The notes: generated from the letters alone by a model not told the origin. 64,000 nt of DNA from Phycisphaerales bacterium (GCA_035627955.1 DASPKU010000006.1:303587-367586), one strand, 5' to 3'; positions 32,731 to 41,947 are shown, counted from the stretch's first letter. Numbers and translations: made by a program.

Positions 32731-33842
32731 AGAACGCGTACGCGGCGGTCGGGGTCACGGCGGTAATGGTCGCTCTCGCAGGCGGTTGCGCACAGCCCTC
32801 CCGCCCCGCGGGGGCCATGGGCGCCGCCGCGGCACCCTTCACCGTAACCGATCCGGTGGCTCTTTCGGCCATCCGCGAACGGGCGATCTCGACCGTGCAG
32901 GAGCTGATCGCGAGCGAGACGCCGCAGTTCCGGGCCAACGCAGTGGAAGCGGCCCTGCACTCGCCCGACCGGCTCAAGTCCATCATCGAAAAGGGCTTGC
33001 GCGATGAGAACGCCGGCGTGCGCGCCGTGGCCGCGATGTCCGTCGGCAAGGGCCGCCTGGCCAAGCTCGCGCCGCAGGCACGTTCCCTGCTGCACGACAG
33101 CAACGCGTATGTCAAGAGCGCCGCGATCTTTGCGCTCGCCCGCAACGGCCTTCAGGTCGACCGCACGCCCCTCTCCAACCTCCTCCTGAAGGACCCGTCG
33201 CCGCAGGTGAGGGCGCAGGTCGCCTACATCCTGGGCGAACTCGGCGACATCTCCGCGTTCCCGCTGCTCAAGCAGTCGCTGAAGTCCCCTATCCCCAACG
33301 TCTCGCCCCTCCAGGTCCGCCTTTTCGAGCTGCAGGTCGCGGAGGCCATGATCAAGCTGGGCGACCAGCGTCAGCGGCCCGTGGTCCGCGCCGCCCTCTA
33401 CCCCTCCCGCCAGGACGAGCTCGAGGCCGTAGTCCTTGCCTGCCAGATACTTGGCGACGTCAACGACCGCGAGTCTATCCACCAGCTCGTCTCCCTCTCC
33501 GAGTACAAGGAGGAGGTTCTGGTCGAGAAGCCCTACGGGGAGGCCAAGGTCACCCGCCTGGAGAAGGGCAACGGCTACCCGCCCGAGGTGCAGCTCGCCA
33601 TCGCCGGCGCCCTCGCCACCATGAAGCACGGCGACGGCACCTTCATCGCTGACCGCTACCTCACCCACAAGTCCGCCCTCGTCCGCTCCCAGGTCGCACT
33701 CGTCTACGGCCAGATCGGCAAGGTCGAGAACTGGGGCAAGCTCGACGCCATGATGAGCGACACCTACCCCGGGGTACGGGTCGCCGCCGCGGCCGCAGTG
33801 CTCAAGTCCGCCGGCCCAGGACGGGGCGCGGTCACCAGGTAG
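32727..33842 (+). CDS. HEAT-repeat lipoprotein
   Basis: The 371-residue protein has a lipoprotein signal with lipobox LAGGC near residue 21. The rest is alpha-helical repeats of HEAT type, e.g. NAGVRAVAAMSVGKGRLAKL, NAYVKSAAIFALARNGLQ, SPQVRAQVAYILGELGD and ALVRSQVALVYGQIGKVENW. Such proteins act as scaffolds. The ATGA overlap with lnt shows cotranslation. Function beyond an envelope-anchored scaffold is unknown. Confidence 0.85.
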   Translation: MKNAYAAVGVTAVMVALAGGCAQPSRPAGAMGAAAAPFTVTDPVALSAIRERAISTVQELIASETPQFRANAVEAALHSPDRLKSIIEKGLRDENAGVRAVAAMSVGKGRLAKLAPQARSLLHDSNAYVKSAAIFALARNGLQVDRTPLSNLLLKDPSPQVRAQVAYILGELGDISAFPLLKQSLKSPIPNVSPLQVRLFELQVAEAMIKLGDQRQRPVVRAALYPSRQDELEAVVLACQILGDVNDRESIHQLVSLSEYKEEVLVEKPYGEAKVTRLEKGNGYPPEVQLAIAGALATMKHGDGTFIADRYLTHKSALVRSQVALVYGQIGKVENWGKLDAMMSDTYPGVRVAAAAAVLKSAGPGRGAVTR

Positions 33843-33923
33843 GGCGCGCGGGGGGGCCTCCTCCGTGGGCCGCTCCCCTAGGGATTGTGGACAGTCCAGG
33901 GGATGGGCACCTCCAGAGGCCTG

Positions 33924-33953
33924 TTGACAGGTGGGAGGTTCCTCGGGTATCAA
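33924..33953 (+). promoter_or_regulatory. Candidate promoter ahead of the coiled-coil gene
   Basis: A perfect TTGACA (33924-33929) and TATCAA (33948-33953) are 18 bases apart. This lies in the 266-base gap 33843-34108, in which no gene is seen, and would give a leader of about 150 bases. Confidence 0.45.
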
Positions 33954-34108
33954 TGCCGCCTTGCGGGAAGTGGCGAACCGCCATGCCCTGCTGAACGAAT
34001 GCTCGGAACGGACACCAAGCTCCGGCATGGAGCGGGTGCGTCGGGGGTTGGCTTGATGGCCGACTCCCTGGCCCGGGCTGGGTCCGTCAAACTGTCCAGG
34101 AGTTGCAC

Positions 34109-35002
34109 GTGCACGTCTTGACTAAAACGCTCGTTGTCCTTGCCGCCGTGTTCAGCGTGGCGCTGTCCGCGCTGGTGATCGCCTACGCCGTGAACACCGA
34201 CCGTATCGCCGCCGACTACGGCAACGCGCTGCGTCGAGTGACGGTGGTGGAGGCGACGGCCGCGCAGAACAACGCGAGCTACAACTCCGAGAAGACCCGC
34301 CTCGAGGCGGACCGCGCCCACCTCAACAACCAGATCCTCGGCCTCAAGAAGGAGATGGACACCCTCGCGACCGAGAACGCCTCGCTGCGGACCGCGGTTG
34401 TCAAGGCCGAGTCCGAGCGTCAGGCGATCGTGAACAAAATCGCGGAGCTGGGCGAGACCACCAAGACCCAGGCCGAGATCATCAAGAACTACCGCGACGA
34501 GAACTCGGCCCTGCGTCAGTCCGACCTCGACCACCGCACCCGCGCGGCCGAGCTCGATGACCGCATCGCCGACCTCGAGAGCCAGCGCGAAGTGCTTGAG
34601 CAGAACTACCGCGCCCTGCAGGAGCAGATCGCCGAGGCCAAGCGCAACCAGGAGCAGATGCTCAACGGCACCCGCAGCGGCTCGGCCGGCGCGGTTGGCG
34701 GCGCTTCCCAGCCCTCCGCCATCGGCGTCAACATGGCCGGCGTCGTGACCCCCGACATCAAGGCCCGGGTCGAGGCCGTCACCTACGACGACACCCTCAA
34801 GAAGACCATCGTCAAGATCAGCGCGGGCGCCAACGACCGTGTTGGCCGCAACATGGTGTTCCACATCGTCCGTGGTGATGAGTTCATCGGCCGCATCCAG
34901 ATCAACCAGGACCCCGACCTCAAGCACGCCATCGGCGAGATGATCCTGACCAACCAGGGCAAGCAGGTCCAGGTTGGCGACACCGTCCAGACCAACCTCT
35001 GA
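34109..35002 (+). CDS. Membrane-anchored coiled-coil protein
   Basis: I choose the GTG at 34109, because AGGAG lies 6 bases ahead; a TTG at 34103 is too close to it. The 297-residue product has one N-terminal membrane segment (TLVVLAAVFSVALSALVIAY), then about 150 residues of coiled coil (KTRLEADRAHLNNQILGLKK, LDDRIADLESQREVLEQNY), a Gly/Ser hinge and a C-terminal beta domain (VEAVTYDDTLKKTIVKISAG, then GRNMVFHIVRGDEFIGRIQI). I do not recognise a named family. The likely place is the inner membrane with the coil outside the cytoplasm. It is paired with the small membrane protein that follows. Confidence 0.8.
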   Translation: MHVLTKTLVVLAAVFSVALSALVIAYAVNTDRIAADYGNALRRVTVVEATAAQNNASYNSEKTRLEADRAHLNNQILGLKKEMDTLATENASLRTAVVKAESERQAIVNKIAELGETTKTQAEIIKNYRDENSALRQSDLDHRTRAAELDDRIADLESQREVLEQNYRALQEQIAEAKRNQEQMLNGTRSGSAGAVGGASQPSAIGVNMAGVVTPDIKARVEAVTYDDTLKKTIVKISAGANDRVGRNMVFHIVRGDEFIGRIQINQDPDLKHAIGEMILTNQGKQVQVGDTVQTNL

Positions 35003-35026
35003 TCCGCCCTCTACAGGAGCAACGAC

Positions 35027-35233
35027 ATGAGCCAGTTCGGCATGCAACTCCCGGGTGGGCGCGTCAAGCGCGGAGCCTCCCCTGACGTTTACACGGCCCT
35101 CGCCGCCCTCGCTACCGCCTTCCTGATCGCCGCATGCGTGGTGATGTTCATGGCGGGCAAGAAGGTCGGCAAGGACGGGCAGCCCTGGTCTCTCCAGGAC
35201 CCCACCAGCATCAAGCTGGCGGACGTCAAGTAA
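35027..35233 (+). CDS. Small single-pass membrane protein, 68 residues
   Basis: A clear CAGGAG site precedes the ATG at 35027, 24 bases after the coiled-coil gene. The product has one hydrophobic helix (ALAALATAFLIAACVVMFMA) flanked by charged ends and no cleavable signal. It probably forms a complex with the coiled-coil protein upstream, given the spacing. Family unknown. Confidence 0.75.
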   Translation: MSQFGMQLPGGRVKRGASPDVYTALAALATAFLIAACVVMFMAGKKVGKDGQPWSLQDPTSIKLADVK

Positions 35234-35278
35234 GCCCATACGGTCGCGAGTTCCGGCCCGCTTGAGGCCGGTTCCGGC

Positions 35279-35306
35279 TTGACACTTGGCCTGTGCTGAC
35301 TACGTT
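35279..35306 (+). promoter_or_regulatory. Candidate promoter of the tRNA-Asp gene
   Basis: TTGACA (35279-35284) and TACGTT (35301-35306), spaced by 16 bases, lie about 54 bases ahead of the tRNA. The -35 box is perfect and the -10 box is weak. Confidence 0.45.
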
Positions 35307-35359
35307 TATTCCCCACCTCAACGTGCCCGGGCAACCGGTCATGAGGACGGTGGGCTGTC

Positions 35360-35433
<74 letters not shown>

Positions 35434-35442
35434 CTTCTGCAG

Positions 35443-35475
35443 GGCTCCGCGAATCGCGGGGCCTTGTTCGTTTTT
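35443..35475 (+). terminator. Terminator of tRNA-Asp
   Basis: A 9-bp stem with one T-G pair (35443-35451 with 35455-35463) and a 3-base loop is followed by TTGTTCGTTTTT. Confidence 0.8.
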
Positions 35476-35489
35476 GAACTGAAGCGCAT

Positions 35490-35543
35490 CAGTCGGGGCG
35501 GGAGTGGTGCCCATCCAACACCGACTGGGCACTCTCACGTTTT
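35490..35543 (+). promoter_or_regulatory. Candidate mutually exclusive hairpins (attenuator-like)
   Basis: CAGTCGG (35490-35496) can pair with CCGACTG (35521-35527), while GTGCCCA (35507-35513) can pair with TGGGCAC (35526-35532). The two right arms overlap by two bases, so they compete. The second hairpin is followed by a T run at 35540-35543. The region lies upstream of the DUF2254 gene. No known riboswitch class is recognised. Confidence 0.4.
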
Positions 35544-35608
35544 CATTCGGTGCTTGTGGGCGTGTCACCGCACCCGACGAACAAACAGCATCAACACGGG
35601 TTGCGGAC

Positions 35609-35642
35609 ACGGGCCCCTCCTGATCTCCGGGGGCCCGTTTTT
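35609..35642 (+). terminator. Strong terminator hairpin ahead of the DUF2254 gene
   Basis: A perfect 9-bp stem (ACGGGCCCC, 35609-35617, with GGGGCCCGT, 35630-35638) is followed by TTTTT. It lies 60 bases before the DUF2254 start, so it either ends a short RNA from 35476 onward or acts as leader control. Confidence 0.8.
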
Positions 35643-35702
35643 CTGCGCTTGCCGAGGATTCAGGCCGCGTCCGCGCGCCGGACGCATGCTGGTCGCGTGC
35701 CG

Positions 35703-37073
35703 ATGCACGTGCTCCAGCTCCAGGAACGGCTGCGGACCGGTTACTGGTTCATCCCCGGGCTGATGTCCGTCGCCGGCGTGGTGCTGGCCGAGTGCATGCT
35801 CTCCCTGGACCGCGAGGGCGTGGGCGGGGGCTCGTGGCTCTCGCGGTGGCTCAACGCCGGCGGGGTCGAGGGCTCGCGTGCCGTTCTGTCGACGGTGGCG
35901 GGCTCGATGATCACCGTGGGCGCGACGGTGTTCTCGATCATGATGCTGACGCTGTCGATGGCGTCGCAGCAGTTCGGCCCGCGCATGCTGCGGAACTTCA
36001 TGCGCGACCGCTGGAATCAGGCGGCGCTCGGCGCATTCATGGCGACGTTCCTTTACAGCCTGCTGGTGCTGCGTTCCATCGGCGGCGGCGGCGCGGCCAC
36101 GGGCCAGAGCGTCGCCGCGCCGGCGCTTTCGGTCAGCGTGGGGCTCGCACTGGTGGTCGTCGCCGCGGGCGTGCTGATTGCGTTCATCCACCACGTGTCG
36201 GTGCAGATCCAAGCGCCGCAGGTGATCGCGATGGTCGCGCGCGAGCTCGATGCACAAATCGACGAGTTCTTCCCGGAGGAGGTCGGGCGCGAGGGGGGCC
36301 CGAGCTCCCCCATGCCGGAAATCTGCGGCCAACCCGGGCGCGAGGTGAACTTCATCGGCACTGGCTACATCGAGGTGCTCGACCTGCCCGAGGTGATGCG
36401 CGTCGCGGTCGAGCACGACCTGATCGTGCGGCTGGAGGTCCGCGTGGGACGGTACGTCATCAAGGGCCAGCCATGCGCGTCGGTGTGGCCGGCGGAGCGG
36501 GTGACGGAGAGCGTCGCCGCGCAGATTGCGCAGGCCTACGCCCTGTCCGTCCGCCGCACGCCCGCGCAGGACCCGGAGTTCGCCGTACGGCAGCTGGTGG
36601 AGATCGCCGCGCGGGCACTGTCACCCGCCCTCAACGACCCGTTCACTGCCGTGGCGTGCGTGGAGCACCTCACCGCGGCAGTCGTCAAGATGGCCCAGCG
36701 GAAAATCCCCTCGCCGTTCCGAGCGGATGAGAAGGGCGTCGTGCGGGTAATCGCTCCGCACCCGACGTTCGGGGAGCTTCTGCACCTCGGGTTCGAGCCC
36801 ATCCGCCAATACGGCGCGGCACACCCGCTGGTGATCAACCGCGTGCTCGACGCCCTCGCGACCATCGCCGGCGCGCTCACGCGGCGCGAGGACCGGCCAG
36901 TGGTCCTCGAAGAGCTGGGCCGCGTGGACAGCAGCATCCAGCGTCACCTCGCGGAAGACCCACAGTTCGGCCACCTCCGCACCCGCGTCGCGAAGATCGC
37001 GCAGGCGCTCCGCACGGGCGACGAGTCGCCGGAAACCAGCAGCGGCGTTGGGCGCGACGCGGAGGTCGGCTAG
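35703..37073 (+). CDS. DUF2254 membrane protein
   Basis: The 456-residue protein has four hydrophobic segments in its first 190 residues, including the DUF2254 signature stretch MITVGATVFSIMMLTLSMAS then QQFGPRMLRNFM. A soluble second half follows, with REVNFIGTGYIEVLDL and ARALSPALNDPFTAV, also conserved in that family. The role is unknown. The ATG at 35703 was chosen, with a GTG at 35697 two codons earlier equally possible. The stop TAG is shared, as a CTAG palindrome, with the stop of the convergent gene. Confidence 0.88.
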   Translation: MHVLQLQERLRTGYWFIPGLMSVAGVVLAECMLSLDREGVGGGSWLSRWLNAGGVEGSRAVLSTVAGSMITVGATVFSIMMLTLSMASQQFGPRMLRNFMRDRWNQAALGAFMATFLYSLLVLRSIGGGGAATGQSVAAPALSVSVGLALVVVAAGVLIAFIHHVSVQIQAPQVIAMVARELDAQIDEFFPEEVGREGGPSSPMPEICGQPGREVNFIGTGYIEVLDLPEVMRVAVEHDLIVRLEVRVGRYVIKGQPCASVWPAERVTESVAAQIAQAYALSVRRTPAQDPEFAVRQLVEIAARALSPALNDPFTAVACVEHLTAAVVKMAQRKIPSPFRADEKGVVRVIAPHPTFGELLHLGFEPIRQYGAAHPLVINRVLDALATIAGALTRREDRPVVLEELGRVDSSIQRHLAEDPQFGHLRTRVAKIAQALRTGDESPETSSGVGRDAEVG

Positions 37074-40000
37074 CGGTCCGCCTTCTCCCCCAGCTCGCGG
37101 TACCGGATGTTCCGCCACCGCACCTCCATCGGTTCGGCTTTGGCGCCAACGTCGTGCACCTGGAGCGCGATGTGACCCGATGCGTCCACCGCATCGAACA
37201 TCGTGGCGGCCGGGACGCCGTTGACCCACGTCTGGATCAGCGGACCGCGGGCGACGATGCGGACCCGGTTCCACTCGCCGGGCCTGTATGCCGTGCGGGC
37301 GTAGGGGGCGTGGGTCAGCGGGACCAGCCACCCGCGCCGCGACTCGTCGTAGATGCCGCCGGTGAACCCGCGATCGGAAGGATCGAGCTCGCACTGGTAG
37401 CCCACCAGGCGGCCCTCACGGTTGGCGGGGCCGCCCTCCACGTGCGAACGAAACTGGATGCCGGAGTTCAGCGCCGCGTGCTGCCTGACCTCCATGATCA
37501 GTTCAAAGTCACCGAGCGGGCGGTCGAAGACAAGGAACGTGTTGGGCGTGTTCGGGGCGGAGGTGCCCACGACCTCACCGTCTTCGACGCGGAAGATAGC
37601 GTTGCCGCCGTGGACCGACCAGCCGGTCAGGTCTGTGCCGTTGAACGGCTGCTGCCACTCGCCGGCTGAGGTGGACAGCGGCTCGAGCGGGGTGATCCAG
37701 CAGTTGCGGTAGCGCACCGGCCCCTCCGCGGCCGAGGCGTGCTCCTGCAGCCGCAGAGGCCCGACTTGCGGTCCCGTGCCGCCGGGCGGCGGGCGCTCGC
37801 CCTTAGCGGATGCCGATCCAGTTGGGCCGGGCACCTCGACATCGTCGTGGACGAGAACGCCATTCCACACCAGCATCACGCGCGCGCTCCGCACCTTTTT
37901 ACCGCCTTCGAATCGCGGCGCGCGGAAGATGATGTCGTAGCTCTGCCATATGCCGGGGCCGGTCGAAGCATTGCGGTCCGCGGCCTTCACGTTGTAGATC
38001 GCCGCCGCTTCGTCCAGACCCGGCGGGTTCGGGCCCGCAAGGGTGCCAAGCACCTGGAGCTCGTACAGCCCCTGCAGGTAGACGCCGCTGTTGCCGGCCA
38101 TCTGCCCGGTGCCGCCGGGTGGGCAGTACCACTCGATGTGCAGCCTGCAGTCGGCGTGCGAGGTGCGAGAGGTGTGGTCCCCATGCCCCGGGATCATCTC
38201 GATGAACTCGGGGGCGGCGAGGAGGTCGTCTTGCGTGAGGTTCGCTCCGGGCTCGAAGGTTCGCACGGTCGTCAGGTTCGCGGTGGGGCCGCGCCCGATG
38301 AGGGTGGCGGCGTCCGCGAGCGGGAGGGCGCCGACCCCGTACACCCCACCGAGCTGCGACAGCACCGTTGCCGGGATGCTGCTCTCCGCGGCGGGAATCT
38401 GGCTGAGCGTGTACCACGCCTCGGTGGACCAGATGGGCTCGCCGCCGGTCGAGACCGGGTCGGTGCGGAGGTAGACGCAGTAGCCCTGCTTGAGCCCGGG
38501 GATCGTGAGCGTGACGGCGGTGCCATCGGCGTTCGGCGTCGCGCTCGCCACGCGTAGCGCGTGGTCGTCAATCTTGGGACCGCCGTACTCGGCCGTCGGG
38601 GCATATGTCCACTGCCGCACCTCGAAGTTCCGCGGGTTTGAGAGCCACGCGCGGTCCACGGGAAGTGTGAAGCGGACCTCGAACCCGGCCGCGGTTGCGT
38701 GCATGCTCAGCATCTCGAAGGCGGTGCGCCCGCTCGACCGGAGACGCTGAAGGCCGAAGCGCTTGTCCTTCCAGTTCCAGTTGCCGCCCGCGCCGATGCC
38801 TCCGACGTACAGCGCGCCGTTGGGCCCCCACGCGACACGGTTGATGCCGCAGTTGAACCCTTGTGAGAACTGGAAGACCGCGCCCTGCCACTGCCCGCGC
38901 ACTTTCTCGAGGCACGCACGCCGCAGACCGCCGGCGGTGAGCTCCCCGATCAGCATCTGGCCCTTGTAGGGCCCATGCTCGATGAGAGTGGGTTGCGTCG
39001 GCGAGTTGCTCACCTCGCTCTGCGGGAGCAGCAGCGTCGCTGGTGTCCGCGGCAGATCACCCAGCGAGCTCGCGTGCCCGCCCGCCGGGTAACGCGCAGC
39101 GAGTTGCGGCACCACCTTCGTGTTGTTGTAGTGACCGAAGAACCGCCCCGGCACGACGTGCGTGAGCTGGTTGCAGGGCATCCACGTGCCCTGGTTGTCG
39201 CAGTAGAAGAGCTCGCCCCCGGGCCCGAGGCCCAGCCCGTTCGGGGTGCGGCAGCCGCCGGCGATCACGTGCGAGAGGCCGCTGCTGAGGTCGGTCTCGA
39301 TAATGCCGCCGCGCATCGGCCCGTTGGGCGCGGCGTTCGTCCCCATTCCCTCCCACTTGGGCGGCGCCATCGCGGTCGAGAGCGCGGAGTAGAGCTTGCC
39401 GTCCTTGTGCACCAGGCCGAAGTTGAACTGATGGTAGTTCCAGCCCTCCCAGCCGTCGCCCACGGTCTCGTGCGTTTCGAAGTAGCCGTCGCCGTCGGTG
39501 TCGGTCAGCTTCGTGATCGCCTTGCGGTGCGAGACGTACAGAGCATCTCCGACGCTCACCAGGCCGCAAGGCTCGTAGAGACCATCGGCGCACACGCTGA
39601 GTACAGGCCTCCCGCCCTCACGCGTAAGCCCCGCGATCGCGTAGAGCTTGTCGGGCTCCTTGGTGTCGATGTCCGGCAGCGCCTCGCCGGTGCGCTGCAA
39701 CGGGTCGAACGTTCCGATGATGAGGCGGTCACCATGGAAGCACATCGCTCCCACGCGTGGCTCGAACCCCTCAATCTCGATCGTGTCGAGCTCGAACGAG
39801 GGATGCACGCCCGCGACGGGGCACTGATCGCCCGGGCGCTGCGGCACCGCGCTTCGGATGCGCTTGGGACCGGGGCTCGTCACTCGAGCGGCGTCCGCTT
39901 CGGCCCACAGGCGATCGTGCGGTATGGGCACGAAGCGGTTCGATCCGGGGGTCTGCCACTCGAGCGCGAGCAGCTTCTGACCGCCCGCGTCGAAGTGCTC

Positions 40001-40486
40001 GAGCTGGAGCGAGTGGCGGCCGGGAGAAAGCTCGATGGCGCCGCTCTCACTGGGGGTGGCCGCGTGCTTGCCGTCGTGGTCGATGATGACGCGCCCATCG
40101 AGCCGCAGGCGTGAGCCGTCGTCGGATGTCAGGCGGAAGCGGTAGGCCCAGCTGCTGTCGCCGGAGGTCGTGCGCTCGCCCGCGGGCGGCGGAGCAGGGA
40201 TATCGAGCTCCGCGAGCACGATGGTCAGGAAGGGCGAGGGTACCGGAGCGAACCCCCCGTCTTGGAAGCTGATTGATGGGCGGAGCTCATCGATGTTGGG
40301 CGTTTGATTCTCCGCGAGCTGCGGGATGTGGTTGATTGTGGCCGCAGGGTCGAGCTGGTAGATGCGGAACGTGACGCCCTGCTCGCGCTCGGCGCGAGCC
40401 TGCTGCCCCAAGGTGGGCGATACGAAGGGGGCGAGAACAAGGATCGCGCCGGCGAACAGTCCGCGGCGTGTGGTCATCGTGTGCAT
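37070..40486 (-). CDS. Large secreted PA14 / beta-propeller / double DUF1080 protein
   Basis: At 1138 residues this is a multi-domain exported protein. A signal segment (GLFAGAILVLAPFVSP) is followed by a PA14-like domain (about 30-190, with WAYRFRLTSDDGSRLRLDGR), a glucose/sorbosone dehydrogenase-like propeller (about 225-600, with DTDGDGYFETHETV), and two DUF1080 (3-keto-disaccharide hydrolase, concanavalin-like) domains at about 780-930 and 945-1135. The second opens with PFNGTDLTGWSVHGG. Related planctomycete proteins are linked to polysaccharide use. No heme-binding CXXCH was seen. It starts 9 bases after the UdgX gene ends, on the same strand. Confidence 0.85.
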   Translation of the reverse strand: MHTMTTRRGLFAGAILVLAPFVSPTLGQQARAEREQGVTFRIYQLDPAATINHIPQLAENQTPNIDELRPSISFQDGGFAPVPSPFLTIVLAELDIPAPPPAGERTTSGDSSWAYRFRLTSDDGSRLRLDGRVIIDHDGKHAATPSESGAIELSPGRHSLQLEHFDAGGQKLLALEWQTPGSNRFVPIPHDRLWAEADAARVTSPGPKRIRSAVPQRPGDQCPVAGVHPSFELDTIEIEGFEPRVGAMCFHGDRLIIGTFDPLQRTGEALPDIDTKEPDKLYAIAGLTREGGRPVLSVCADGLYEPCGLVSVGDALYVSHRKAITKLTDTDGDGYFETHETVGDGWEGWNYHQFNFGLVHKDGKLYSALSTAMAPPKWEGMGTNAAPNGPMRGGIIETDLSSGLSHVIAGGCRTPNGLGLGPGGELFYCDNQGTWMPCNQLTHVVPGRFFGHYNNTKVVPQLAARYPAGGHASSLGDLPRTPATLLLPQSEVSNSPTQPTLIEHGPYKGQMLIGELTAGGLRRACLEKVRGQWQGAVFQFSQGFNCGINRVAWGPNGALYVGGIGAGGNWNWKDKRFGLQRLRSSGRTAFEMLSMHATAAGFEVRFTLPVDRAWLSNPRNFEVRQWTYAPTAEYGGPKIDDHALRVASATPNADGTAVTLTIPGLKQGYCVYLRTDPVSTGGEPIWSTEAWYTLSQIPAAESSIPATVLSQLGGVYGVGALPLADAATLIGRGPTANLTTVRTFEPGANLTQDDLLAAPEFIEMIPGHGDHTSRTSHADCRLHIEWYCPPGGTGQMAGNSGVYLQGLYELQVLGTLAGPNPPGLDEAAAIYNVKAADRNASTGPGIWQSYDIIFRAPRFEGGKKVRSARVMLVWNGVLVHDDVEVPGPTGSASAKGERPPPGGTGPQVGPLRLQEHASAAEGPVRYRNCWITPLEPLSTSAGEWQQPFNGTDLTGWSVHGGNAIFRVEDGEVVGTSAPNTPNTFLVFDRPLGDFELIMEVRQHAALNSGIQFRSHVEGGPANREGRLVGYQCELDPSDRGFTGGIYDESRRGWLVPLTHAPYARTAYRPGEWNRVRIVARGPLIQTWVNGVPAATMFDAVDASGHIALQVHDVGAKAEPMEVRWRNIRYRELGEKADR

Positions 40487-40495
40487 GCGGGGAGC

Positions 40496-41947
40496 TTAGC
40501 GGATCGCCGCGTGCGCGAGCCGCAGGTCCTCCACCAGCGCCTGGTACTCGCGCTGCTGCAGGGCCGGGTCGGGCGTGCGGAGGATGGCCGAGGGGTGGAT
40601 GGTGGCCACGAGGGCTGCAGGGGCGAGCGGGGTGTCGGTGAGCAGGCGGGAGCGCATCGTGCTGACCCGGAACTGCGCTCCCAGCAGCGACTGACCCGCG
40701 GTCGCGCCGAGCAGCACAATGACCTTTGGCTTCACCACGTTGATCTCGTGGTCCAGCCACGCGCGGCAGGCGCGGACCTCGCGGGCGGATGGCTTGCTGT
40801 GGATGCGGCGCAGGCCGCGGTTGGGATCGGGCTCCCACTTGAAGTGCTTGACGGCGTTGGTGACGTATGTCTGCTGGCGGGGGATGCCGGCCTCGGCCAT
40901 TGCCCGCGACAGCACCTCCCCCGCAGGCCCCACGAAGGGGCGTCCGGCGAGGTCCTCCTGATCGCCCGGCTGTTCGCCCACCAGCATAAGCGGGGCGTCC
41001 TCCGGCCCTTCGCCGAACACCGTTTGGGTAGCGCGGCAGTAGATGTCGCAGCCCTGGCACGTGCTCGCGGCCTCGCGGAGTTGATTGAGCGACAGGACAG
41101 GCCCGCTCGGGAGGTAGGCCGCGGCGCCGGTGGCCTGGCCGGCGTCGCTGTTGAGCATGCCCTGCACGCGCGTGGGGGCGGCCCGCACCAGGGAGTCGAT
41201 CAGCTCGGACTCGGGGAGGTTGCCCCAGTAGCGAACCGGCATCTCCCGCTGCATGACGCGGAGATTCGTTCGGGCGGGGTTGTAGATGTTGGCGTAGTAC
41301 GTGCGCCAGATCTCCTCGAGCGTGTCGTCCGTGGGCGCGTCGCGCCGTGTCGCGGGCGGGCCGTAGGTGAGCGACTCCCCGTTCCAGTCGGCGGTGCCGA
41401 CGGGCGTGAGGATGGTCCAGCGCATCACACCGAAGCGGCGGGCGAAGAAGGGAGCGACGATGGGGAGCACGCGGTGGTCGGGCCGGTGCCACGCGATGTA
41501 GTGGTCGCCCGCCTCCGTCCCGACGCGCCGGAACCGCACGAAGGCCTTCATCTTGTGGGCATCGCGGCTCACGCCCTTGACAAGCAGGTAGAAACGGTGC
41601 ACGTCTTCATCGGCGGCGTCAGTCAACAACGAGCGGCGCTCGTGTGTCAGGCGGTAAAGCACCCGGTAGAGCACGTCGAAGCGCGAGGGGTCGCGGTGGC
41701 AGATGGCGTGCTCGGCGAGGCGGACGAACTCGCGGGGGACAATGTGAGTGGCCTGCACGAGCGGAGCGCCGCCAGCGTCGGTGGCCACACGGGCCGATTC
41801 CGTTGGCTCCGCCGCGGCCAGCACACCCTGCTGTTCGTATGGATCGACCCACCGAACCTCGTCGGGCCCGAGTCCGGCCGCGAGGAGCGGGCGCACGCTC
41901 GCGCGCCAGGACTCGAAGTGTGCCGCGCCGGCGACCACGCGGCTCAT
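40496..41947 (-). CDS. DUF4130-UdgX fusion, uracil-DNA glycosylase
   Basis: The 483-residue protein joins an N-terminal DUF4130 domain (SRFDVLYRVLYRLTHERRSL and on) to a C-terminal UdgX domain from about residue 285. The latter shows Fe-S cysteines (STCQGCDIYC), GEQPGDQEDLAGRPFVGPAG, and the UdgX-specific loop RRIHSKPSAREV. In UdgX the His of this loop bonds covalently to DNA at uracil sites. HPSAILR is the late motif. The ATG at 41947 overlaps the stop of the radical SAM gene by ATGA. The pair is a known DNA repair/modification neighbourhood (TIGR03914-TIGR03916 pattern). Confidence 0.93.
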   Translation of the reverse strand: MSRVVAGAAHFESWRASVRPLLAAGLGPDEVRWVDPYEQQGVLAAAEPTESARVATDAGGAPLVQATHIVPREFVRLAEHAICHRDPSRFDVLYRVLYRLTHERRSLLTDAADEDVHRFYLLVKGVSRDAHKMKAFVRFRRVGTEAGDHYIAWHRPDHRVLPIVAPFFARRFGVMRWTILTPVGTADWNGESLTYGPPATRRDAPTDDTLEEIWRTYYANIYNPARTNLRVMQREMPVRYWGNLPESELIDSLVRAAPTRVQGMLNSDAGQATGAAAYLPSGPVLSLNQLREAASTCQGCDIYCRATQTVFGEGPEDAPLMLVGEQPGDQEDLAGRPFVGPAGEVLSRAMAEAGIPRQQTYVTNAVKHFKWEPDPNRGLRRIHSKPSAREVRACRAWLDHEINVVKPKVIVLLGATAGQSLLGAQFRVSTMRSRLLTDTPLAPAALVATIHPSAILRTPDPALQQREYQALVEDLRLAHAAIR

